Positions 17,401 to 24,263 of a DNA stretch of 64,000 bases are shown piece after piece (position 1 is the first letter of the stretch; every line of letters starts with the position of its first letter). Position numbers and translations under genes: made by a program. Source of the DNA: Leifsonia tongyongensis (lineage in GTDB: Bacteria; Actinomycetota; Actinomycetes; Actinomycetales; Microbacteriaceae); NCBI RefSeq assembly GCF_010686705.1, contig NZ_JAAGWY010000005.1:186001-250000 (forward strand), given 5' to 3'. Under the pieces are notes generated by a model. That model saw only the letters and a list, made by a program, of their open reading frames with translations. It searched no databases and was not told the origin of the DNA.

Positions 17401-17880
17401 GTGACAGACAGCAAGGAAGTACTAACGCAGGCGCGCGGGTTCTACGCGGGGGTGGCCGCCGAGTTCCTGGGGATCTACAAGCAAGGGCCGCGGTTTGTGG
17501 CCGTCACGGGAGTCCCACGCAGCAACACGGCAGGAGCGGCCGAGATGTTCGCGGAGGCGCTACGCGAAGCAGGCCAGGATGTGCAGCGAGTGAGCGCCGG
17601 AGATACTGGAGCGGACCGGTTTCGCATGGAGACCATTGCTCCGTTCCGTTCGCGCGATAGCGTACTGGTGGTGGATGGCCCCGGGCTCCTCGACGCGGAT
17701 TTCCGCGGGTTGTGGAACTTCTCGCTCTGGGTTGAGCACGACACGGAGGGGAGCGTCGACCCTTCGGTTGGAACCACCGAAGCGACGTATTCGCTCGGCG
17801 ACCCTCGTGAGGTGGCATCCGTCCTGTTCGACGACACGGACCCTGAGCGGCCGCGCCGGCTGTGGGCCGACTCCTGCTGA
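17401..17880 (+). CDS. unknown protein, possibly degenerate P-loop kinase-like
   Basis: A 159-residue soluble protein. GTG at 17401 has TTGGAGAAG just ahead. Residues about 31-50 read FVAVTGVPRSNTAGAAEMF, which looks like the start of a nucleotide-kinase P-loop strand but lacks the GK[ST] residues; later VLVVDGPGLLDADF resembles the Walker B-like strand of uridine-kinase-type proteins, then LWNFSLWVEHDTE. The resemblance is weak and function is not assigned. It is transcribed toward the rclA-like gene. Confidence 0.6.
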   Translation: MTDSKEVLTQARGFYAGVAAEFLGIYKQGPRFVAVTGVPRSNTAGAAEMFAEALREAGQDVQRVSAGDTGADRFRMETIAPFRSRDSVLVVDGPGLLDADFRGLWNFSLWVEHDTEGSVDPSVGTTEATYSLGDPREVASVLFDDTDPERPRRLWADSC

Positions 17881-18018
17881 AAGACCCGTACCGGGTTAGA
17901 CCTCTGGTACCGGTCGAGTTCATAGGAAGAGACGAGGCGGCCGTCCCGGCGATGTGCTGAACGTGTTGGGGCGGCAACCGAACCAATCGCCGCAGGACGA
18001 CAAACGCGGACTGCGTGC

Positions 18019-18059
18019 GCGGATGCGCCCGGCGAACAGAGTCCGCCGGGCGTATCCGC
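18019..18059 (-). terminator. stem-loop terminator after the rclA-like gene
   Basis: GCGGATGCGCCCGGC (18019-18033) pairs with GCCGGGCGTATCCGC (18045-18059) with one mismatch around an 11-base loop, starting nine bases after the stop codon. No long T-run follows, as is common in high-GC genomes. Confidence 0.6.
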
Positions 18060-18067
18060 ATGAGAGT

Positions 18068-19453
18068 TCAGGCGATGATCTTGGTGAACACCTCGTTGAA
18101 TGCTTCCGAGGTGCTCGGATGCGTGTAGATCGCATCTTGCAATGTCGCGGCCGTGACTCCCTGCCTCATGGCTAGTGCGATGGTGTTGATGACTTCCTGG
18201 GCGTCGATGCTAAGGATCGCGGCGCCAAGGATCAGGTCGGTTTCTGCATCGAGGATGAACTTCATCACGCCTCGGGTCTCCTCGACGGTGTACGCCCGGC
18301 GGAAGGCGACGATGTTTGCGACGTTCTCGCGGGCGATTTTGATGTTCAATCCCCGCCCGCGTGCTTCTCGCTCCGTCAGCCCGACGGTGGCCAGTGGCGG
18401 TGTGATGAACATAGTCTGGGGAACCGCGACCCGGTCCGCTGTGCTGCGGGTACCGTAACCGAGAAGCCGATCGAGAACAATTCGCGAGTCGTCCAGCGAA
18501 ATATAGGTGAACTGAGGTCCGCCATTGACGTCGCCGAGCGCGAAGATATGCGGCTGGCTTGTCCTGAGAAACTCATCGACAATCACTGCACCACGCGGGG
18601 TGGTCTCCACTCCCGCCGCGGCGAGGTTCAGCCCGGCAGTGGCCGGTTTCCGACCCGTTGCAGGTAGGACAGCATCGGCACGGATCGTGTAGGTTTTCCC
18701 ATCTATCGTGTAGCTGACCAGAGCTCCACCCTCGGTGTCGACAACTCGAGTGACGGTCGAGCCGGTGACGATCGTGATCCCGTCGCCGGCGAGGATGTCG
18801 GCTGCGACGGACGCGATGTCGTCGTCTTCTTTGGGAAGAAGGTGGTCAGCGGCCTCGAGGACGGTGACATCCGAACCGAAGTGTCGGTATATGGACGCGA
18901 ACTCAAGGCCAAGGTAACCGCCGCCGATGATGACCAGATGCTCGGGCAACCTCTCCAGCCGGGTGAGATCGCTGCTGCTGACCAGGTGTGCGCTATCAGC
19001 GATCCCCTCGATGTCTGGAACGATCGGTTCGGACCCGGTGTTGATCAGGATCGTCGAAGCGGTAACGGTGATCTCGTCGTGACCTTCGCCTACCGCGACT
19101 GTGTGAGGGTCCGTGAAGCGGGCCGAGCCGGTGATTACCGTGGCTGTGTCTTTACGGTCGATTGCGTTGAAGTTGGCGGCGCGGCCAGCCGTGGTGAGCG
19201 CCCGGACTCGCTCGATGGAATTGGCGAAGAACTCCTGTGCCGCGTCTTCCAAACGTTTCGCGTTCGAATAGTGCACGAGCATCTTTGTCGGAATACAGCC
19301 AACATTGGGGCACGTTCCCCCGTACATTCCCTCCGCCTGTTCGATCAACACGACCTGCTTTCCAGCATCTGCCAAAGCGGCCGCTGCCGTCTTTCCGCCT
19401 TTACCGAATCCAAGAACGATAACGTCGGCGGTGATAGCTGTTGTGGTGTCCAT
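18068..19453 (-). CDS. rclA: pyridine nucleotide-disulfide oxidoreductase, RclA-like
   Basis: A 461-residue flavoprotein of the mercuric reductase/lipoamide dehydrogenase group. N-terminal FAD motif VIVLGFGKGGKTAAAALA, redox-active pair Cys48/Cys53 in GGTCPNVGCIPTK, NAD motif IIGGGYLGLEFASIYRHFG, and the C-terminal YTHPSTSEAFNE His-Glu. Size and motifs match RclA, a reductase in reactive-chlorine/hypothiocyanite defence. The best context evidence is the divergent AraC regulator that resembles RclR. ATG at 19453 was chosen; an upstream ATG at 19474 is possible. The symbol is by similarity and context, not by proof. Confidence 0.85.
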   Translation of the reverse strand: MDTTTAITADVIVLGFGKGGKTAAAALADAGKQVVLIEQAEGMYGGTCPNVGCIPTKMLVHYSNAKRLEDAAQEFFANSIERVRALTTAGRAANFNAIDRKDTATVITGSARFTDPHTVAVGEGHDEITVTASTILINTGSEPIVPDIEGIADSAHLVSSSDLTRLERLPEHLVIIGGGYLGLEFASIYRHFGSDVTVLEAADHLLPKEDDDIASVAADILAGDGITIVTGSTVTRVVDTEGGALVSYTIDGKTYTIRADAVLPATGRKPATAGLNLAAAGVETTPRGAVIVDEFLRTSQPHIFALGDVNGGPQFTYISLDDSRIVLDRLLGYGTRSTADRVAVPQTMFITPPLATVGLTEREARGRGLNIKIARENVANIVAFRRAYTVEETRGVMKFILDAETDLILGAAILSIDAQEVINTIALAMRQGVTAATLQDAIYTHPSTSEAFNEVFTKIIA

Positions 19454-19460
19454 AAATAGA

Positions 19461-19483
19461 GTGTGCTCTACCATGTGTGCTAC
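19461..19483. promoter_or_regulatory. tandem GTGTGCTCTAC / GTGTGCTAC repeats in rclA-rclR gap
   Basis: Direct repeats at 19461-19471 and 19475-19483, 14 bases apart, sit in the 73-base gap between the divergent rclA-like and rclR-like genes. AraC-family activators normally bind direct repeats, so this is the best candidate for the regulator's site. Confidence 0.45.
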
Positions 19484-19526
19484 AAATAGCCCGTTTAGTT
19501 TCAACATTTCGCTCGAAAGTATCAAT

Positions 19527-20486
19527 ATGGATGAGATCAGTCAGCTGTTGCGGATGGCCCGGCTGGAGGCCACTCTGGACACACGGTGCCTACTCGGAGG
19601 ATCAACGAGTCTGGAACCGCTTTCCCGAGCGCTTCGGGAAATCCCTTTTCATGTCCTACTCGAAGGAGAATGCGTCCTCGAAGTAGGGGGGTCACGGTAC
19701 CCAATGACTGCGGGCGATGTGGTGATAATCACCACGGGCGCCCCGCATCGAATCCTCACAGCTGGCGTTGGGCCAATTCGATCGACGATCAAACGTCACG
19801 GGAATACGTTCTCTGTCACCACGAGTGACGACGACAGCGAGCCGGTCATCGACTTGTTCTGCGGCCATTACACAATTGGGGCTGGGGCCGGCGCGATTCT
19901 GTTCGGCTCCCTTCCTGCGCCCACTCACGTCTCGTTATTCGGGTCTGCGGGCGGTCACGCCACTCTTACCAGGCTGAGTGAACTGTTGCGGTCCGAAGCC
20001 GAGCTCGACGGGGCCGGCACTGCCGCGATCATGTCTGCGCTCTGCACAGTTCTCATCGCCTTGGTTCTTCGAACAAGCGGTACATCCGGTGCCCATTCGC
20101 GTCTGTGGACTGCCGTTTCCGACCCGCGACTTAGCCGGATCATTCAGGAGATCCTCGCCCGACCCGGGGACCGCTGGTCAATTGAGCCGCTGAGCGCGGA
20201 CGTTGCGATGTCTCGAGCGACGTTCATCCGGCGTTTCCAGGCAGCAACCGGCCTGACATTCGGACAGTTCCTGACTCGGTCACGGCTAATGGCTGCCGCC
20301 GATTTGTTGACCAACTCCGACCAAAATATCGCGGCGATTGCTGCTCAAATCGGCTACAAATCCGAGTCGGCATTCACTCGAGCATTTCGCGCGGCAACGG
20401 GTGAACCACCATCTCGGTTCCGAAAAACCCAGCAGGACGGCGTTTCAACCGCTACTGACCCGACAACAGCTGAGGAACTGCTTTAG
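19527..20486 (+). CDS. rclR: AraC-family regulator, RclR-like
   Basis: A 319-residue regulator with an N-terminal cupin-type sensing domain (about residues 1-170) and two C-terminal AraC helix-turn-helices (SADVAMSRATFIRRFQAATG; IAAIAAQIGYKSESAFTRAF). The N-terminus MDEISQLL...TLDTRCLLG follows the E. coli RclR opening, with Cys at residue 21, and a second Cys112 stands before Gly in FCGHY as in RclR's CG pair; these are the cysteines oxidised by hypochlorite in RclR. The ATG at 19527 gives exactly this N-terminus. Divergent to the rclA-like gene, which it probably activates. Confidence 0.85.
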   Translation: MDEISQLLRMARLEATLDTRCLLGGSTSLEPLSRALREIPFHVLLEGECVLEVGGSRYPMTAGDVVIITTGAPHRILTAGVGPIRSTIKRHGNTFSVTTSDDDSEPVIDLFCGHYTIGAGAGAILFGSLPAPTHVSLFGSAGGHATLTRLSELLRSEAELDGAGTAAIMSALCTVLIALVLRTSGTSGAHSRLWTAVSDPRLSRIIQEILARPGDRWSIEPLSADVAMSRATFIRRFQAATGLTFGQFLTRSRLMAAADLLTNSDQNIAAIAAQIGYKSESAFTRAFRAATGEPPSRFRKTQQDGVSTATDPTTAEELL

Positions 20487-20588
20487 TGCAGATCGGCGAC
20501 AGTGCCGGCCCGCGAAACGGCGCTCAACATCAAAGTTGGTGAACCTGCTTTCGTGGCCAATCCCGGTGGCGATGTGTGTCGGCCGCGG

Positions 20589-21236
20589 TCAAGGAGAGAC
20601 GGAGTCGTCGGGCGTGGTCACAAACGTCCGGAGGTGGTCCACAGCGGCGTACAGCGAGTGCTGTAGTGGGCTGATGTCGCGAGCGATCTGAGCGAGCAAC
20701 ATGCCACCCTGGTAGGCGGCAAGGAACATGTGGGCTAGCTGTGCCGGGTCGGCGGACGCGTTGATGCGACCCAGCTGTTGCATTCGCTCGAGTCCCTCGC
20801 GGAAGATGTCATGCCATTGCTTGAAGACCCGCGCCAGCTCGTCGTGAATGTCGAGATCTGTTTTGACGATCTCGCTTGCTAGGGAGCCGAGGCTGCAGCC
20901 ATCCTCGAATCGGCGACCGGAAAGGATGTAGAAGTCCGCCCAGTCCTGAAAGGCTTCGACGCTGTCGAAGGCTTTGAATCGCTCGCTGCGGTGGAATTCG
21001 AGAATGTCGTCGGCCTGCCAATCGATGACCGCGAGGACGAGGCTTTCTTTGGTTGGGAAGTAGTGGGTGAGCTGCGATCCGCTGATTCCGGCGGCGTTGC
21101 GAATGAACTCGTTGTTTGTCGCGCGCAGGCCGTGCGTGTGGATCAGCTCCGCCGAGTGGCGAACGATGCGGGCGCGTGTCGCCCGGCCCTTGTCCGTGAG
21201 CTTCCACGGTCCAGGAGGCCGCTCCATGCTTTTCAC
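20589..21236 (-). CDS. TetR-family transcriptional regulator
   Basis: A 215-residue TetR regulator. DNA-binding domain at about residues 18-65 (RARIVRHSAELIHTHGLRATNNEFIRNAAGISGSQLTHYFPTKESL shortened here to its main helices), followed by an all-alpha ligand domain of the TetR_C_11 type (FEDGCSLGSLASEI, typical of YxaF-like and AcnR-like groups responding to electrophiles). It is divergent from an AhpD-like/nitroreductase operon, with a perfect inverted repeat between them, so it likely represses that operon and itself. GTG at 21236 was kept; an ATG three codons later is possible. Confidence 0.9.
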   Translation of the reverse strand: MKSMERPPGPWKLTDKGRATRARIVRHSAELIHTHGLRATNNEFIRNAAGISGSQLTHYFPTKESLVLAVIDWQADDILEFHRSERFKAFDSVEAFQDWADFYILSGRRFEDGCSLGSLASEIVKTDLDIHDELARVFKQWHDIFREGLERMQQLGRINASADPAQLAHMFLAAYQGGMLLAQIARDISPLQHSLYAAVDHLRTFVTTPDDSVSP

Positions 21237-21257
21237 GTTGGCACCTTACCAGAAAAA

Positions 21258-21273
21258 TGGGTTTGACAACCCA
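21258..21273. promoter_or_regulatory. inverted repeat TGGGTT-N4-AACCCA, likely TetR operator
   Basis: TGGGTTTGACAACCCA is a perfect inverted repeat with six-base arms, 21 bases upstream of the TetR gene. It contains TTGACA (21263-21268), a consensus -35 element for the plus-strand operon, so a bound repressor would block RNA polymerase. Confidence 0.6.
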
Positions 21274-21299
21274 CTTTGACATGGTGTTCACTACAGGAA

Positions 21300-21315
21300 T
21301 GGACGAAATAGTCCA
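21300..21315. promoter_or_regulatory. palindrome TGGACGAAATAGTCCA (shared motif, copy 1)
   Basis: Perfect inverted repeat with five-base arms, 29 bases before the AhpD-like gene. The word TGGACGAAATAGT recurs upstream of the phosphoketolase and, on the other strand, at 36793-36805. Different from the TetR palindrome 27 bases away, so a second regulator is likely. Confidence 0.6.
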
Positions 21316-21344
21316 GCAACTCATTCCTCGGAGGATCACCTGCC

Positions 21345-21887
21345 ATGTCTCGATTGACCGTTCCCACCCGTGCTGACGTTCCCAACGGGACGCAGGGCAT
21401 CCTCGACGGAATCCAAAAGCAACTCGGCTTCGCGCCGAGCATGTTCAGCACGATCGCGGCGAACCCCGCCGTGCTTGAGATCGTGATGGGCTTGCAGGGA
21501 AGCATTAGTCGACTTCTCGACGCGAAGACACGCCACACCATCGCGTTGGCCGTCTCTGAGTCCAACGGTTGCGGCTACTGCCTGGCCATGCACTCCTACG
21601 TGTCGTCGGAGCTCGGCAGCATGTCATCCGACGACATTGAGCTGGCACGCGCCGGAAGCTCCACCGACCCTCGTCGCGCAGCCGTCGCTCGCTTCGTGCA
21701 GAAAGTAGTCGACAACCGCGGACAGGTTGCCGATTCGGACATCGCCGCAGTGCGTGGGGCCGGATACAGCGACGCCGAAATCCTCGCGATCGTCACAATC
21801 GCGGTAGTTTTCCTCCTCACCAACTACATCAACAACGTCAACCAGACAGTCGTCGACGTGCCCGCCACCACCGGACAGGCGGCCTGA
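21345..21887 (+). CDS. carboxymuconolactone decarboxylase family (AhpD-like) protein
   Basis: A 180-residue protein of the AhpD/CMD fold. The redox motif C76-G-Y-C79 with His83 (GCGYCLAMHS) is that of AhpD-type peroxidase-like members, which use the CxxC pair for hydroperoxide reduction or as an adaptor to peroxiredoxin. Strong GGAGG lies about ten bases ahead of the ATG. First gene of a TetR-controlled operon with a PEP-mutase-family enzyme (one base apart) and a nitroreductase, which suggests defence against quinone or electrophile stress. Confidence 0.9.
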   Translation: MSRLTVPTRADVPNGTQGILDGIQKQLGFAPSMFSTIAANPAVLEIVMGLQGSISRLLDAKTRHTIALAVSESNGCGYCLAMHSYVSSELGSMSSDDIELARAGSSTDPRRAAVARFVQKVVDNRGQVADSDIAAVRGAGYSDAEILAIVTIAVVFLLTNYINNVNQTVVDVPATTGQAA

Positions 21888-21888
21888 G

Positions 21889-22713
21889 ATGTCCAGCTCT
21901 GAGACCTACGAGAAGTTCCTCGCCCTCCACACCCGCGAGGGCGGGCTTGTCATGCCGAATGCGTGGGACGGCCTCTCGGCACAACTCCTCGCCGCTTCCG
22001 GATTCGAGGCGATCGCGACGTCCTCGTATGCGCTCGCTGCCTCGCTCGGCCGGCAAGATGGACGACACCAAGTCACCCGTGACGAACATCTCGCTCACGC
22101 GGGGCTGCTTGCCCGCGTGACCGGCCTGCCCGTCAACGGCGACTTCGAAGACGGCTACGGAGAAACGCCCGAGGACGTCGCCGCGACAGTAAATGCTGCA
22201 ATCGAGCAGGGACTGGCCGGTATCGGCATCGAGGACACCTCAGGCGATCCTGACCGGCCCATCCGTGACTTCGATGAGGCTGTCGCTCGCGTGCGCGCGG
22301 CGACGGCAGCGGGTAAGGGGCGCATAGTAGTCACAGGGCGCACGGATAACTACCTTCAGGGGCGGCCCGACCTGGACGACACGATCCGCCGTCTCACCGC
22401 CTTCGCCGAAGTTGGCGCCGACGTTGTCTACGCGCCGTACCCGTCCGACCTCGATTCGCTGCGCGCGATCATCACCGCGGTCGCGCCAACCCCGGTCAAC
22501 GTCCTCATCTCGCCGGCGGATGCGGTGCTGACCGTCGCCGAGCTCCGCGCGGTAGGGGTCAAGCGGATCAGCGTCGGCCCTGCGCTCTATGCCCACGCGA
22601 TGGGAGCCGTCGAAGAGGCGGTCAGCGCGCTTACGCGCGGTGACCTTGCGACGGCTACGACAGGCATGGACTTCGGGCGTATGGACACGCTCCTCGGACG
22701 CGGCAAGCCCTGA
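21889..22713 (+). CDS. isocitrate lyase/PEP mutase family protein
   Basis: A 274-residue TIM-barrel enzyme of the isocitrate lyase/phosphoenolpyruvate mutase superfamily, whose members make or break C-C or P-C bonds next to a carboxylate with Mg2+. GLVMPNAWDGLSAQLLAASG at the N-terminus, LPVNGDFEDGYGE (Mg-binding Asp/Glu loop), and IVVTGRTDNYL are the typical blocks. The KKCGH lyase motif of isocitrate lyase is absent. It starts one base after the AhpD-like stop. The substrate is not predictable; many such proteins are annotated as oxaloacetate decarboxylase-like. Confidence 0.88.
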   Translation: MSSSETYEKFLALHTREGGLVMPNAWDGLSAQLLAASGFEAIATSSYALAASLGRQDGRHQVTRDEHLAHAGLLARVTGLPVNGDFEDGYGETPEDVAATVNAAIEQGLAGIGIEDTSGDPDRPIRDFDEAVARVRAATAAGKGRIVVTGRTDNYLQGRPDLDDTIRRLTAFAEVGADVVYAPYPSDLDSLRAIITAVAPTPVNVLISPADAVLTVAELRAVGVKRISVGPALYAHAMGAVEEAVSALTRGDLATATTGMDFGRMDTLLGRGKP

Positions 22714-22786
22714 GCCTTACCACGCTGACCTCGCCGCCCATTTCTCACTACTAACGACCATTTATCAAGAAGGAAGAAGACCAATC

Positions 22787-23434
22787 ATGGATCTCGACAA
22801 GCTGATGAGCAAACATCTCACACGCTACTTCGACGGCAGCAAAACAATTCCGGAAGAGACGCTGCAGCAGCTGCTTCGATTCCTGCGTTCGGCTCCGTCG
22901 TCGGTAAACGTGCAGCCGAACCACTTCTACGTTCTCTCCACCGAAGCCGGGAAAAGGAAGCTTGCGACCAACCTAGGCGAGCGATTCCAGGACAACGCCG
23001 AGAAGGTGATGAACGCGTCGCACGCGATGATCCTCACCACGCGGACAGAGGTCCCGGAGGAGCACATGGACGCGGTCTTCGCCAAGGAGCGCGAGGACGG
23101 CCGATTCCCCGACCCCGCAACGCAGGTGCTGTGGGAGTCGATGACCCGCGACTTCCTGAACATTCGTAACACCAAATACCAGGATCTAAATCACTGGATG
23201 GAAAAACAGACCTACATGGCATTGGGAATGACGATGATGGCGGCCGCCGAGCTCGGTATCGATGCAACACCGCTGGAAGGCTTCGATCGAGACACCGTCG
23301 ATGAGGCGTTCGGTATCCGCGAAACCGGATACACCACCACCGTGCTGATGGCACTCGGCTACCCCGACCCGGCCAAGGTGTATGGCACGCCGATCTCGCG
23401 GTTCCACCCCGACCGCCTGTTCACCTTCCTCTGA
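22787..23434 (+). CDS. NfsB-like oxygen-insensitive NAD(P)H nitroreductase
   Basis: A 215-residue FMN-dependent nitroreductase-fold enzyme. It follows the NfsB layout: LMSKHLTRYFDGSKTIP, SAPSSVNVQPNHFYVLST (FMN phosphate contacts), EREDGRFPDP, WMEKQTYMALGMTMMAAAELGIDATPLEGFD split over the helix core, and the final GYTTTVLMALGY. Such enzymes reduce nitro-compounds and quinones by two-electron steps. ATG at 22787 has AGAAGGAAGAAG ahead. Last gene of the TetR-controlled operon and followed by a stem-loop. Confidence 0.9.
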   Translation: MDLDKLMSKHLTRYFDGSKTIPEETLQQLLRFLRSAPSSVNVQPNHFYVLSTEAGKRKLATNLGERFQDNAEKVMNASHAMILTTRTEVPEEHMDAVFAKEREDGRFPDPATQVLWESMTRDFLNIRNTKYQDLNHWMEKQTYMALGMTMMAAAELGIDATPLEGFDRDTVDEAFGIRETGYTTTVLMALGYPDPAKVYGTPISRFHPDRLFTFL

Positions 23435-23440
23435 GCCTTG

Positions 23441-23467
23441 GGCCCGGCGACCTCTGGGCGCCGGGCC
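23441..23467 (+). terminator. stem-loop after the nitroreductase gene
   Basis: GGCCCGGCG (23441-23449) and CGCCGGGCC (23459-23467) form a perfect nine-base stem with a nine-base loop just seven bases after the stop codon. No T-run follows. Confidence 0.6.
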
Positions 23468-23550
23468 ATCCAGATGGCTTATGCGTGTCTGTACGGCACC
23501 GCGTTGCCGGTGGCGGGTTATCTGTCTACACGAACAGCCAGGAGGGCTAA

Positions 23551-23934
23551 ATGCACCACGACGTGACGCTGAAGACGCGTTCGGCTACACGCGCTGCGGA
23601 GCTTCCGGGGACTGAGCGAACTCATCAGTCCACGGGTGACTGGGAGGTTTGGAAAGTCGGTGGCAAAGTGTTCATGCTTCAAACCACGATGCCCGGGGAA
23701 CCTGTCGTAATCCTCAAGGCAGATCCTGCAGATGCCCTGTCGTTGCGCGAAGCCCACACGGACATCACTGCCGGCTACCACATGAACAAGACGCACTGGA
23801 TAACGTTGCACCCGGGAGGCAACATCGACGCCGGGCTTGTCAATGACTTGGTGACCGATTCGTACCTGCTTGTCGTCGAGGGGCTCCCGAAAACGCTACG
23901 GCCAGTAGATCCTGCGACGTTTCAACGGCATTAG
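23551..23934 (+). CDS. MmcQ/YjbR-family protein
   Basis: A 127-residue protein with the YjbR fold signature: WEVWKVGGKVFMLQTTM, VVILKADPADALSLRE, HTDITAGYHMNKTHWITLHPGG and LVTDSYLLVVEGLPKTLRP. This small family has a CyaY-like fold and is often called DNA-binding, though its role is not established. The ATG has a textbook AGGAGG eight bases upstream. It stands alone between the nitroreductase operon and the phosphoketolase gene. Confidence 0.85.
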   Translation: MHHDVTLKTRSATRAAELPGTERTHQSTGDWEVWKVGGKVFMLQTTMPGEPVVILKADPADALSLREAHTDITAGYHMNKTHWITLHPGGNIDAGLVNDLVTDSYLLVVEGLPKTLRPVDPATFQRH

Positions 23935-24263
23935 CCCCGAAGCTGAACCGATTCGGCATCTTCCCAGGAGTACCCGCAGCATCTGATGTGACTGCCGAAG
24001 CTGAGCCGCTCGCCTCGAAGCCGAAGTCCTTTCCGGGCCGTGGTTGATATTCGGTTTCGACAACACTGATCTGGCGATTGAATCGCCCGCGAATCGGCGC
24101 TGAATGACGTATCGGTTGACTCTGGTTCGCCAAAATCGCGAGATGGCGGACGCGGCAATGAAGCACCCAAAACGTCGATCTCAACGCGCCCACTATGGGT
24201 GATCGCCAGCGCACGAGCATCCAAGAGTGGACGAAATAGTCCTAATTGCTGTCATAATGAACT
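23935..24263. other. intergenic region before the phosphoketolase gene
   Basis: About 330 bases with no convincing gene on either strand. Its last 36 bases hold the shared TGGACGAAATAGTCC motif (24228-24242) and CATAATG, a possible -10 element, just upstream of the phosphoketolase start. Confidence 0.5.
24228..24242. promoter_or_regulatory. motif TGGACGAAATAGTCC (copy 2)
   Basis: Identical over 15 bases to the palindrome at 21300-21315 (the last A is T here), 21 bases before the phosphoketolase ATG. At this distance it overlaps or closely flanks the core promoter, which fits a repressor. Confidence 0.6.
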
